A DNA stretch of 64,000 nt from CAMCQY01 sp044370415 (lineage in GTDB: Bacteria > Planctomycetota > Planctomycetia > Pirellulales > UBA1268). The notes under the pieces were generated by a model that searched no databases, had not been told where the DNA came from, and saw only the letters and a program-made list of their open reading frames with translations. Position 1 is the first letter of the stretch, and each line of letters starts with the position of its first letter. Where the stretch lies: contig JBILVO010000002.1 of NCBI GenBank assembly GCA_044370415.1, positions 1 to 64,000 of the forward strand. The letters run 5' to 3'. The position numbers and the translations under genes are program-made. This document shows positions 1 through 8,203 of the stretch, in pieces.

Positions 1-97
1 GGCATGCTCACCGTGCGGGAGTCCTTCGGACCAGGCCGTTTAGCGCCGGTGTCGTTCACGATCGCACGCAGCCCCTCGGGCCACGCCCTCCCACGCC

Positions 98-949
98 ATG
101 CAGCTCGACGCCGCCGAAGTGCCGTTCGATCCGGCCGTCGCGGGCAGCGCGGCCGCGGCGTTCGTGCTCTGGGGCTGCGCAGTCGCCGTGAGCCTGGCCG
201 TCGCGGCGGTGATCGGCGGCCGGATGCGGCGGGGCCTGCCTGCGGTGAGCCCAAGGCCGCATGCACCGGCCGGCTGGGACGGCGGCGAGGTGGCGACCGC
301 CGTCGCGATCTTTTTCTGCCTGCAGCTGCTGGCCGCCGCCGCGGCGCCGCCACAGGACATGACGAGCCAGCTCGCGGTCGCGGCGACCGCGATGCTGCTC
401 GCGACCGCGGCCATGGCGGCGATGCTGCTCCGCACGGGGGCCGACCCGGCGACGCTCGGATTCGGCCTGGCGCGGCTGCGGGAGGATGCGGCACTCGGCG
501 TGGCCTCGGTCGGGCTCGCCCTCGCGCCGCTGCTGGGCCTGGCCGCCGCGCTCGACAGTCTCGTGCCCTACCGGCATGCGCTCATCGACTTCCTGACCGC
601 CCACAGGGATCCGCTGGCGATCGGGCTCGTCTGGTTCGCGGCCGTCGTCGCCGCGCCGATTTCCGAGGAGTTTCTCTTCCGGCGGGTGCTGCAGGGCTGG
701 CTCCAACAGCGCGAGCCGCAGTGGGGCCGGGCGGTGCCGGTCGTGCTCTCGTCGCTCGCCTTCGCGCTGGCCCACGTGGGGCAGGGGCTCGCCTGGGTGC
801 CGCTGTTCTTCTTCGGCCTCGTGGCCGGCTATCTCGCCCGCCAGACCGGCTCGATCGTGCCGGGCATCGTCTTCCACGGCCTGTTCAACGCCGTCAGCGT
901 CCTCCTCGTGCTCGCCCAGACGGCCCCCGGGACGGCGGGGGGCGGCTGA
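98..949 (+). CDS. CPBP family intramembrane metalloprotease
   Basis: A 283-residue polytopic membrane protein of the CPBP (CAAX protease and bacteriocin-processing, ABI) family, which cleaves or modifies membrane-associated substrates inside the bilayer. The family motifs are all visible: EExxxR at residues 190-195 (EEFLFR), FxxxH at 222-226 (FALAH) and HxxxN at 260-264 (HGLFN). The conserved Glu and His residues are expected to bind the catalytic zinc. The length is normal for the family and several hydrophobic helices precede the motifs. The start at 98 opens directly into a hydrophobic N-terminal region; no clear ribosome binding site precedes it and a different start is possible. The next gene follows after about 190 bases on the same strand. 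The substrate cannot be told from sequence. Confidence 0.88.
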   Translation: MQLDAAEVPFDPAVAGSAAAAFVLWGCAVAVSLAVAAVIGGRMRRGLPAVSPRPHAPAGWDGGEVATAVAIFFCLQLLAAAAAPPQDMTSQLAVAATAMLLATAAMAAMLLRTGADPATLGFGLARLREDAALGVASVGLALAPLLGLAAALDSLVPYRHALIDFLTAHRDPLAIGLVWFAAVVAAPISEEFLFRRVLQGWLQQREPQWGRAVPVVLSSLAFALAHVGQGLAWVPLFFFGLVAGYLARQTGSIVPGIVFHGLFNAVSVLLVLAQTAPGTAGGG

Positions 950-1138
950 AAAGCCAGCCCAGTGTGACGCCGGGTGCATCCGGGGAGGCCTGAGAACCGA
1001 TCTGGATGCGGGGGAAGCCCCTCGGCGAGAATCGACGGGCTGGATGGAGAGGCCGACGGACCGGCCGGAAGACGCCGGCCGCCAGTGCAGTGCTGGCCGG
1101 CCAGACGAGGGCAAGGCAGGGCAGGCCAAGGAAGGATC

Positions 1139-2071
1139 ATGCGACGACCGCTGCTCACGCGGATCACGGACCGACTCGCCTACGCGGCCGTCCGCGTGGT
1201 CATCTGCGTCATCCAGTCGCTGCCGCGCAGCACCTGTGAGCGATGTGCGCGGTCGTGCGCCGACCTGCTCGCCAACCGGGTGAAGATCCGACGCAGCGTG
1301 GTCCGCGACAACCTGCGGCAGGCGTTTCCAGAATGGACGCCCGCCCAGGCCCGCGAGGCCGCCCGCGGCATGTGGGAGCACCTGCTCCTGATGGTGGTCG
1401 AGATCGCCCATGCCGAGCGGGTGATCCGCAAGACGACCTGGCGCCGGCATCTGCGGTTCCACGACATGGAGAAGATGGTGCGGCTGCTCTGGGCCGACCG
1501 TCCCAAGGTGATCCTCTCCGGGCACTACGGCAACTTCGAACTGGCCGCCTTTCTGTTTGGCGTCTTCGGCTTCCGGATCTACTCGGTCGCCCGCGAACTC
1601 GACAACCCGCTGCTCGACCGCTTCGTGACCAGGTTCCGCGAGTCGCGGGGCCAGCGGATCCTGCCGAAGAAGGGGAGCGCGCCGGACGTGGCGCTCGTGC
1701 TCGAGGACAACGGCGCGATCGGCCTGCTCGGCGACCAGGCGGCCGGACCACGCGGCTGCTGGGTCGACTTCTTCGGGCGTCCGGCCAGCGTGCACAAGGC
1801 GATCGGCGTCTTCGCGCTGTCGTCGTCGGCCCCGATCATGGTCTGCTCCGCGACCCGGCGGCGCGGCCTGTTCGACTACGACCTGCGGATCGACGGCGTG
1901 GCCGATCCGGCGGCCGGCGGGCCCGAGGTGGCCGACGTCAAGGCGGTGTCGCAGTGGTACACGTCGCTCCTCGAGATGGCGATCCGCCGCGCCCCCGCGC
2001 AGTACTGGTGGGTTCACCGGCGATGGCGGGGATCGCCGGCACAGGCTACAGTGAAGCGTGCCGCGGCCTGA
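1139..2071 (+). CDS. LpxL/HtrB-like lysophospholipid acyltransferase
   Basis: A 310-residue member of the lipid A biosynthesis acyltransferase (LpxL/HtrB) family, which transfers acyl chains from acyl-ACP to lipid A precursors or related lipids at the inner face of the cytoplasmic membrane. The catalytic HX4(D/E) motif is present at residues 129-134 (HYGNFE). Downstream are a GDQA segment and a C-terminal YWWVHRRW segment, as in family members. The start at 1139 was chosen because an AAGGAAGG ribosome binding site lies 3 bases upstream, although the frame is open further upstream. The Rieske gene follows after 34 bases. Whether the organism makes canonical lipid A cannot be judged here, so the exact acceptor is open. 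Confidence 0.85.
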   Translation: MRRPLLTRITDRLAYAAVRVVICVIQSLPRSTCERCARSCADLLANRVKIRRSVVRDNLRQAFPEWTPAQAREAARGMWEHLLLMVVEIAHAERVIRKTTWRRHLRFHDMEKMVRLLWADRPKVILSGHYGNFELAAFLFGVFGFRIYSVARELDNPLLDRFVTRFRESRGQRILPKKGSAPDVALVLEDNGAIGLLGDQAAGPRGCWVDFFGRPASVHKAIGVFALSSSAPIMVCSATRRRGLFDYDLRIDGVADPAAGGPEVADVKAVSQWYTSLLEMAIRRAPAQYWWVHRRWRGSPAQATVKRAAA

Positions 2072-2105
2072 GCCCGGCGCCGTCGCGCGAGCCCGGTCCC
2101 GCCCC

Positions 2106-2447
2106 ATGAACGATTGGATTGAGATTGCCGACGCCAGCGAGTGCCCGCCGGGCGCGAGCATCGAGCGTGTGGCGGGCGGACGGATGGTGGCCGTCGCGAA
2201 TGTCGACGGCACGCTGCACGCCCTCGACGGCCTCTGCCCGCATCAGGGCGGGCCGCTCGGCACCGGCGCCCTCTGTGGCGCGGTGCTCACCTGCCCGTGG
2301 CACGGGTGGCAGTTCGACGTGGTGACCGGACGGCACCAGCTCAGTGGGACCGTGCGTCAGCAGGTGCACGAGGTGTGCGTGCGGGACGGACGCATTCACG
2401 TCAGGCTGGCGGACGCGGCCGGCGCCGCCGCGGAGTCGCAGGCGTGA
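2106..2447 (+). CDS. Rieske [2Fe-2S] ferredoxin-like protein
   Basis: A 113-residue soluble Rieske protein. The two cluster-binding boxes are C44-x-H46 (CPHQGG) and C63-x2-H66 (CPWHGW), so two Cys and two His can hold a [2Fe-2S] cluster. There is no signal peptide or membrane anchor, so it resembles the small ferredoxin subunits of the NirD/HcaC/BphF type rather than the cytochrome bc1 Rieske protein. It probably carries electrons to a partner oxidoreductase, but none is encoded next to it. Its stop overlaps the GTG start of the following acetyltransferase gene (GTGA), which suggests translational coupling. Confidence 0.88.
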   Translation: MNDWIEIADASECPPGASIERVAGGRMVAVANVDGTLHALDGLCPHQGGPLGTGALCGAVLTCPWHGWQFDVVTGRHQLSGTVRQQVHEVCVRDGRIHVRLADAAGAAAESQA

Positions 2448-3412
2448 TCGAGTTTCGCTGCTTTCGCAACGACGATCCGCCGCGGCTGGCCGATGCCTGG
2501 CGGTCGGCCGACCTTGGCCCGTCGGCGATGCAGCCGATGACGTCCGCGCTCCTGGAGTCGAGCGTCTTCTCCAAGCCGTACTTCGACCGCGACGGGCTGA
2601 TCGTGGCCCGCGATCCGGCGGCCGACCGCGTGGTCGGGTTCGCCCACGCCGCGTTCGGGCCCAACGCCGACCAGACGGCGGTCGACACCCGCGTCGGCAC
2701 CACGCTGCTGGCGGTCGTCTTGCCGCATGCTGAGAGGGAGGCGATCGGCGCGGGACTCATCTCCCGCTGCGAGTCCTATCTCCGCGGCCGCGGCGCGACG
2801 ACGCTGCTCGGCGGAGGCTCCGCCGAGATGCGCAGCTTCTACCTGGGGCTCTACGGCGGCTCCGACCTCCCCGGCATCCTCGACTCATCGCCGGAGATGC
2901 AGCAGATCTTCACGCGTGCCGGCTACGTCGAGGCGGACCGGATCGCCGTGCTGCGGCGGCCCCTGTCCGGCTTCCGGCCGCCCGTCAACCGGCTGCAGAT
3001 GGCGATTCGCAGGGCGACGACGCTGCGGGCGATCGACGAGCCGACGCGGCGGACCTGGTGGGAGGCGGCCACGACGACGGGCATCGCCCTGCGCCGGTAC
3101 GAACTGCGGTCGCCGGGCAACGAGCTGCTCGGCAGCGCCTCCTACTGGGACATGCAGCCTCTCGCCATGTCCTGGGGCGTCAGCATGGCCGGCCTGCTGC
3201 ACGTCGGCATCGAGGGGCCGCGCCGGCGGCAGGGGCTGGCCCACTACCTCGTCGCCGAATCGATGCACGACCTCGCCTCCGAGGGGGTGGCGGTCGTGGA
3301 GACGCACGTCTCGGACACGAACCTGCCGGCGATGCAGCTCTTCGGAAAGCTCGGGTTCGAGTCACGCGAGCATGGCACGCGGTACCGGCTGCCCGCGGAT
3401 CGTCCGGCGTGA
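2444..3412 (+). CDS. GNAT family N-acetyltransferase with two tandem domains
   Basis: A 322-residue protein read as two GNAT folds in tandem. The C-terminal half has the acetyl-CoA-binding pattern: a beta strand (LLHVGIEGPRRRQG) leading into the R/Q-x-x-G-x-A loop (RRRQGLA), then VETHVSDTNLPAMQLFGKLGFE, typical of motif B with the final GF. The N-terminal half contains a weaker version around residues 90-140 (AIGAGLISRCESYLRGRGA), so only the second domain is likely to be catalytic. Translation starts at a GTG that overlaps the Rieske stop codon by four bases, indicating coupled expression. The substrate is unknown. It converges with the gene on the opposite strand. Confidence 0.8.
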   Translation: MIEFRCFRNDDPPRLADAWRSADLGPSAMQPMTSALLESSVFSKPYFDRDGLIVARDPAADRVVGFAHAAFGPNADQTAVDTRVGTTLLAVVLPHAEREAIGAGLISRCESYLRGRGATTLLGGGSAEMRSFYLGLYGGSDLPGILDSSPEMQQIFTRAGYVEADRIAVLRRPLSGFRPPVNRLQMAIRRATTLRAIDEPTRRTWWEAATTTGIALRRYELRSPGNELLGSASYWDMQPLAMSWGVSMAGLLHVGIEGPRRRQGLAHYLVAESMHDLASEGVAVVETHVSDTNLPAMQLFGKLGFESREHGTRYRLPADRPA

Positions 3413-3435
3413 TCCCCGCACCGTCGCATCCGTGA

Positions 3436-3457
3436 CGGCCGCTTGCGGTGGCGGCCG
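3436..3457. terminator. Hairpin between two convergent genes
   Basis: A perfect 7-bp inverted repeat (CGGCCGC / GCGGCCG) with an 8-base loop lies in the short gap between the convergent acetyltransferase and DUF1570-like genes. Further out, TGAC and GTCA can extend it. There is no T-run on either side, so it may be a factor-dependent or weak bidirectional terminator. The call rests on position and structure only. Confidence 0.35.
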
Positions 3458-3460
3458 CGG

Positions 3461-4405
3461 TCATTGGGGCTGCTGGGCCGCAAGCGATTCCACGTGTGCC
3501 CGGAGCGTGGCGGCGAGGTCGGCCGCGGCGCCCTCTGCGTAGCGGAGTCGCGCGGACAAGGGCGCCGTCTGCACGTCGCGCCGCAGATCGGCGAGGTAGT
3601 CCTGGAGGAGCCGGCGGCGCTGCGGCGTCGTCCGCAGGAGCCAGTGGGTCCAGCACCAGGCCTCGGCGTAGTGGTCCTGCGACATCTCGCCCGCGGACGC
3701 CAGTGCCTCCATGCGGCCCAGGTCGGGCCGCCACGTCCCCTCGATCAGCCGCCCCTGCAGGTGCGCGACGTGCGCCGCGTGGACCCCCTGCTCGTTTCGC
3801 GGCAGCTCGAAGAACTCCGCGATGCCCTCGTCGAGCCAGAGCGGGACGGTCGGCACGACGGCGTGCACGTAGCCGTGGGTCGTCTCGTGCCGCAGGTCCT
3901 CGGCGATCCGATCCTGCCAGACGGCAAACACGGAGAGCGTGGTGTCGGTCTCGACGAAGAACGCGCGTCGCGCCGGGAAGCCGGGGAAGTGCCGGGCCGC
4001 GAAGGCGTCGTAGCGATCCTTGCTGTCGAAGAGGTAGAGGTGGACGGGCTCGTCGGAGATCGGCAGCCCGAGCTGCTGGCTGGAGTCGGCCCGCAGCGAC
4101 TCGAGGTCGCGGACGATCCGGTGCTGCTCTGCCAGCGGGAAGTCGGTGTGGATGACGAGCTGGCCGGCGACGATCTCCCCGCGGCCGGGCAGATCCTCCG
4201 CGCGGGCCCAGGGGAGCGGCGCCTGTGCCGCCATCGATGTCGCCGAAGGCATGGGCGCCATCGCCAGATGGGCGCAGCCCGCGGCAGCCCAGGCGATGGC
4301 CGCGGCCGCCGCCCACGACGAGGCGGGCGAGCGAACGCTGGGCCAGGCCGTGACACGGGGCCACGGGGCGGTGCGGGGACACGGGCTGGGGGCGGCTCGT
4401 TTCAA
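3461..4405 (-). CDS. DUF1570-like putative metallopeptidase lipoprotein
   Basis: About 314 residues when started at the TTG at 4405. The N-terminus is Lys-Arg-rich, then hydrophobic (AAAAAIAWAAAGC), ending in a cysteine that could be lipidated. The core has HETTH at about residues 173-177, followed by LWLDEGIAEFF. That spacing of HExxH and a downstream Glu is the gluzincin metallopeptidase layout, and it matches the DUF1570-like proteins common in planctomycetes. The likely location is the periplasm or outer side of the membrane; the substrate is unknown. An ATG at 4450 would also work but would overlap the upstream gene and put a long charged stretch before the signal sequence. It lies 10 bases downstream of the receiver-like gene, so the two are probably co-transcribed. 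Confidence 0.72.
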   Translation of the reverse strand: MKRAAPSPCPRTAPWPRVTAWPSVRSPASSWAAAAAIAWAAAGCAHLAMAPMPSATSMAAQAPLPWARAEDLPGRGEIVAGQLVIHTDFPLAEQHRIVRDLESLRADSSQQLGLPISDEPVHLYLFDSKDRYDAFAARHFPGFPARRAFFVETDTTLSVFAVWQDRIAEDLRHETTHGYVHAVVPTVPLWLDEGIAEFFELPRNEQGVHAAHVAHLQGRLIEGTWRPDLGRMEALASAGEMSQDHYAEAWCWTHWLLRTTPQRRRLLQDYLADLRRDVQTAPLSARLRYAEGAAADLAATLRAHVESLAAQQPQ

Positions 4406-4415
4406 GGCCGGGATG

Positions 4416-5345
4416 CTAGCGGCCCGCCGCCGGGCGTCCAAGGCCGGCATCGGGCGGCATTTTCCGCATTTCTCGCCGCATCAGCGTGCCGGCGAGGGCC
4501 TCCAGTGAGACAGGCCGGCCGAGGATGGCGGCGGCTCCCGCCTGGATTGCCGCCGCGGCCGTGTCGCCCCGGGGAAAGCTCTCCAGCAGGACGATCTCGA
4601 GGCCGGGACGGTTGGCGGCCAGCAGCCGCAGCCAGGCGAGCTGGTCGGCGAGCACGTCATCCACGTCCCAGACAACGGCGGTGGCCGTCTCGTCGATCCG
4701 CGGGCGGCCGCAGGATCTGTGCACGATCCTATGGCCGGCGATTTCGAGGAGATCGCAGAGCCCCTCGAGTTCGACCGGTCGTCCGGCCGCCACCGCCACG
4801 TCGGTCGCGGCCCAGTCCGGCCGTCTTCTCAGGGCCGCGAGCGACTCGAGCAGCCGCTCCTCCCGCCGCGCCGTGGCGGGCATGCCCAGCCCCGTCGGCA
4901 GGCCGGCATCCAGTGCCGCCAGCCACCAGCCCGATCGGCCCGCGAGGTCGTGCCACGGCACCTCCTCCACGCCCGGCAGCTGCGGCCCGCTCCGTCGGCG
5001 GCCTTCCACGAGGCTCGACGCCACTGACACGATCGGCATCAGCGGCCAGTGTCGCGACAACGCTGCGGCGTCTGCGACGGTGAACCTGCCCGGCCTGTCG
5101 GAGGCGAGCACGGCGAACGCCGGGGCGAGGTCGCCGGTTCGCTGGTCCGCATCCGGGGCCCGCTCCACCTCCACGACGTCGGCGTGGGCCGCCAGTGCCG
5201 AGCGGGCCAGGCCGAACTCGATGCCGGACGTCGATCCGACCCACAGCACGCGGCGAGGCCGTGCGGAGCCTGCCCGCTCCGTCGACCGGTCGCCGGTCGT
5301 GGCTGCAGCGGTTGCGTGAACGCCGGCGTGGGCCTGCATGCTCAT
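4416..5345 (-). CDS. Receiver-like protein of unknown function
   Basis: A 309-residue protein that I cannot assign with certainty. It shows alternating beta strands and helices with repeated Rossmann/receiver-like features: RRVLWVGS near the N-terminus, DVAVAAGRPVELEGLCDLLEI in the middle and TAVVWDVDDVLADQL, PGLEIVLLESFPRGDT and AAAAILGRPVSLEALAGTL in the C-terminal third. The last segment resembles the end of a response-regulator receiver domain, where a Lys-Pro is usual; here it is Arg-Pro. No output domain is visible. Two ATG codons (5345 and 5339) are possible starts. It probably forms an operon with the DUF1570-like lipoprotein downstream. The gene is divergent from the MurE-like cluster. 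Confidence 0.6.
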   Translation of the reverse strand: MSMQAHAGVHATAAATTGDRSTERAGSARPRRVLWVGSTSGIEFGLARSALAAHADVVEVERAPDADQRTGDLAPAFAVLASDRPGRFTVADAAALSRHWPLMPIVSVASSLVEGRRRSGPQLPGVEEVPWHDLAGRSGWWLAALDAGLPTGLGMPATARREERLLESLAALRRRPDWAATDVAVAAGRPVELEGLCDLLEIAGHRIVHRSCGRPRIDETATAVVWDVDDVLADQLAWLRLLAANRPGLEIVLLESFPRGDTAAAAIQAGAAAILGRPVSLEALAGTLMRREMRKMPPDAGLGRPAAGR

Positions 5346-5429
5346 CTTGCCTATCGTCGCGCGCCGAGGGCCGGTGCGGCAAGCTGGGCCGGCTGCGGCG
5401 CGGCTCGAACACGGCCGTTGAAGCCGGCC

Positions 5430-5457
5430 TTGACCGGTCTTTGAAGCTGCGGACAAT
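5430..5457 (+). promoter_or_regulatory. Candidate sigma-70-type promoter for the murE-like/murB cluster
   Basis: TTGACC at 5430-5435 and GACAAT at 5452-5457, separated by 16 bases, lie about 100 bases upstream of the MurE-like start codon. The match is five of six for the -35 box and four of six for the -10 box. It is read by eye only. Confidence 0.4.
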
Positions 5458-5558
5458 CTGCCCGCATCACGTGCCCAAGGATGGGCGCGTGGGCTCGGTT
5501 TCATCCCCGTTCCGATGCCGCCGCGGGCGGTCCGGAGGGGCTCAGGCAGGAGGCCACG

Positions 5559-7103
5559 ATGGCGGTCGACGACCGGTCCGGGGGCGGGGCAAAGCGTGGG
5601 CGGCCGCGGCGGAGCAGGGACGCAGCAGGGGTGACGCTCTCGCGGATTCTGCCCGATGCGACGTTCTTCGCCGCCGACGACATCGTCGCGGCCGGCTGCT
5701 GCGACGATCCGGACGCCTGCGGCCCCGGCGACGTGTTCGTCGCCCGCCTCACGGCGGCCGGGGACGGCCACGACGAGGTGGACCGCGCGATCGCCAGAGG
5801 CGTGGCGGGCGTCGTCGCCGAACGGATGATCCCCACCTTCGGCACGCCGCTGTGCATCGTGCCCGACAGCAGCTGGGCGCTGGCACGGCTGTGTCACGCC
5901 CTCTCGGGCGATCCGGCCCGCGGCCTGCGGGTGATCGCCGTCACCGGGACGAGCGGCAAGACGACGACGGCCTGGCTGACGGCATCGGTGCTGGCGGAGG
6001 CCGGGCTGCGGGTCGGCGTGCTCTCCGATCTGGGCTGCATCGACGCCGATGCCACCGAGCCCGAGGCCGCCGCTCTCGACAGTCCACGCGTGCTGGCCGG
6101 CTGGCTCGCCCGCCTCGCGGCCGGTGGCTGCACGCACGTCGTCGTCGAGGTGTCGAGCGAGATGCTCGCGGCGCATGCGCTCGCGGGTGTCGCCTGCGAC
6201 ACCGTCGTCGTCACCAACCTCGCATCGGCGCATCTCGACGTGCACGGCACGCCCGCGGCGTATCGCGCCGTGAAGTCGCGGATCCTCGACTGCCTGGGCC
6301 CGCAGGGCTGCCTGGTGGCGGGCGGCGACGACGACCGCGTCGGCCGCCTGGTCGCACGGCTGACGGCCTCCGGCCACGACGGACCCGTCATCACGGCCGG
6401 CCTCACCGCCGGCGCCGACGTCACCGCCGTCCCGGTGGAGCGAAGCCTGTCGGGGCAGACGTTCCTCCTCCGTGCCGGCGGCCACGCCATCCCCGTCGTG
6501 GCGTCGACGCCGGTCGCGTCCTTCGCCCGCGACAGCCTGCTCGCCGCCGCGGTCGGCCTGCGGTTTCGCGTGCCGCTGGAGCGGGTCGCGCGGGGGCTCG
6601 AGGCGGCCGGCAGCGTGCCCGGACGCGTCGAGCGGATCGATCGCGGCCAGGATCATGCGGCGTTCGTCGACCACCCGACGAGCGGCCACGCGCTGGCGGC
6701 CACGCTGGCCAGCCTCCGCCGCCTGACGCCGGGGCGGCTTGTCGTGCTCGCCGAGGAGGCCGCGGTCGCGCGGCTGTCGGCCGGCCAGGGGCGGCGTCAC
6801 GCCGTGCTCGGAGAATTCAGTCGGCGAATCGCCCGTTGGGCCGACGACTGCCTCGTCGCGCCTGCCACGCTGCTCGACGACGAGGCCGTCGCCGCGGACC
6901 TCGCCGCCTATGCCCGGGTCGACAGGCTGCTCTCCGGACTGCGGCCGGAGGACTGCCTGCTGGTGCTGGGTGTCCCCGCCACGACCGCCCATGGGCCCGA
7001 CGATCCCGAGGGCCCGCCGCCGTCGCTGGCCGCCGTCGTCGACGGCTGGCTGCAGCTGGCGCACGTCCCGCAGCCCTTTTGCGCAGGCCGGCGGGCGGCG
7101 TGA
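5559..7103 (+). CDS. MurE-like Mur ligase family protein, divergent
   Basis: A 514-residue Mur ligase family protein. MurE-type enzymes add the third amino acid (usually diaminopimelate or lysine) to UDP-MurNAc-L-Ala-D-Glu in the cytoplasm. The central ATPase domain is intact: GTSGKTT with K134, and HGTPAAYRAVK at 229-239, where K239 matches the carbamylated lysine. The C-terminal domain is degenerate: the usual VDYAHTP box reads VDHPTSGHAL, and the DNPR-type box that recognises the third amino acid is not found (the region reads ADDCLVAPATLLDDE). It may therefore be a paralogue with another substrate or an inactive relative. The start was chosen for an AGGAGG site at 5548-5553, five bases before the ATG. 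murB and an ftsQ-like gene follow. Confidence 0.75.
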   Translation: MAVDDRSGGGAKRGRPRRSRDAAGVTLSRILPDATFFAADDIVAAGCCDDPDACGPGDVFVARLTAAGDGHDEVDRAIARGVAGVVAERMIPTFGTPLCIVPDSSWALARLCHALSGDPARGLRVIAVTGTSGKTTTAWLTASVLAEAGLRVGVLSDLGCIDADATEPEAAALDSPRVLAGWLARLAAGGCTHVVVEVSSEMLAAHALAGVACDTVVVTNLASAHLDVHGTPAAYRAVKSRILDCLGPQGCLVAGGDDDRVGRLVARLTASGHDGPVITAGLTAGADVTAVPVERSLSGQTFLLRAGGHAIPVVASTPVASFARDSLLAAAVGLRFRVPLERVARGLEAAGSVPGRVERIDRGQDHAAFVDHPTSGHALAATLASLRRLTPGRLVVLAEEAAVARLSAGQGRRHAVLGEFSRRIARWADDCLVAPATLLDDEAVAADLAAYARVDRLLSGLRPEDCLLVLGVPATTAHGPDDPEGPPPSLAAVVDGWLQLAHVPQPFCAGRRAA

Positions 7104-7245
7104 TCCGCGCCGGAGGGTCGCCCGCGGTGCGGCGGAATCGCCGGCCGGAACGCCAGATGGACGCCGTGGAACCGCTTCGGCCACAATGCTTCTCGCGGTC
7201 GGAATGCCGGAAACCGGCGTCAGCCGTGGCCACGAGGTGATGCAG

Positions 7246-8187
7246 ATGAAATCCCGCCAGAACGGCTCGCTCGAGCAGGGGACGAAGGCCGCAGGCGCGG
7301 CTGCGGGCGGCACGCCCTTCGACGATCTCGGCGTGGCGGTCGCGTCGCGCGAGCCGCTCTCCCACCACACCTGGCTGGGCATCGGCGGCGAAGCGGCCTA
7401 TTTCTGCGAGCCGATCGACGTCGACGCGCTGGCAAGGCTCGTGGGCCGCTGCCATGCCCGCGGCATCCCCCTGCGGGTGATCGGCGGTGGCTCCAACATC
7501 CTCGTCCCGTCGGGAGGCTTCCCCGGAATGGTGGTGCGGCTGTCGGCGGCCGCGTTCTGCGGCATCGACGTCGAGCGGCCGACCGTGCGGGCCGGAGCGG
7601 GCGCGAAGCTCGTGCACGTCGTCTCAGCCGCCGTGCAGGCCGGTCTGTCGGGGCTGGAGACGCTCGTGGGTGTGCCCGGCACGGTCGGCGGCGCACTGGT
7701 GGGCAACGCCGGCGGCCACGGTGGCGACATCGGCGAGCGGGTCCGCGAGGTGAGCGTGATGCTTCGCGACGGCACCACTGAGGTGCGTCGTGGCGAGAGC
7801 CTGGCCTTCGAGTCGCGGTGGAGCAACCTCGACGACTGCATCATCGTCGGCTGCACGCTGGAGCTCGACGAGGAGGATCCCGAACGGCTCACGAAGAGGA
7901 TGCAGAAGCAGTGGATCGTGGAGCGAGCCGAGCAGCCTTCCGGCACACGCACGGTGGCGATGATGTTCAAGGATCCGCTCGGGACGACGGCGGAGTCGCT
8001 CATCGTGCAGGCCGGAGCCCGTGACCTGCGGGTCGGCGAGGCCGCGGTCCACGGGCCGCACGCCAATTACGTCGTCGCCTCGCCGCGCTGTCCGAGCGAC
8101 GACGTGCGGGCCTTGATCGAGCTGGTGCGGGCGAAGGTGCGGGAGCGACTGGGGGTGGAACTCGCCCCGCAGATCGAGGTGTGGTGA
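7246..8187 (+). CDS. murB: UDP-N-acetylenolpyruvoylglucosamine reductase MurB
   Basis: About 313 residues. MurB is the FAD-containing cytoplasmic enzyme that reduces UDP-GlcNAc-enolpyruvate to UDP-MurNAc. The FAD-binding features are present: HTWLGIGG near the start, GGSNIL, and GVPGTVGGALVGNAGGHG. The conserved C-terminal Glu is present (PQIEVW, E311). The segment that normally holds the catalytic Ser (FKNPxGxSAG) reads FKDPLGTTAES, with Thr at residue 248 where Ser is expected. The shorter layout resembles the type II MurB enzymes. A GAGG lies eight bases before the ATG at 7246; the ATG codons at 7240 and 7186 are alternatives. The ftsQ-like gene begins 16 bases after its stop. Confidence 0.85.
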   Translation: MKSRQNGSLEQGTKAAGAAAGGTPFDDLGVAVASREPLSHHTWLGIGGEAAYFCEPIDVDALARLVGRCHARGIPLRVIGGGSNILVPSGGFPGMVVRLSAAAFCGIDVERPTVRAGAGAKLVHVVSAAVQAGLSGLETLVGVPGTVGGALVGNAGGHGGDIGERVREVSVMLRDGTTEVRRGESLAFESRWSNLDDCIIVGCTLELDEEDPERLTKRMQKQWIVERAEQPSGTRTVAMMFKDPLGTTAESLIVQAGARDLRVGEAAVHGPHANYVVASPRCPSDDVRALIELVRAKVRERLGVELAPQIEVW

Positions 8188-8203
8188 CGAGGGCGCCACA
8201 AGC

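Noticed and set aside
5346..7382. N-terminal extension of the receiver-like protein to a 988-codon frame on the minus strand
   Set aside because: The extension runs antisense through the MurE-like gene and is low-complexity Arg/Gly/Asp/His sequence; the real start is near 5345.
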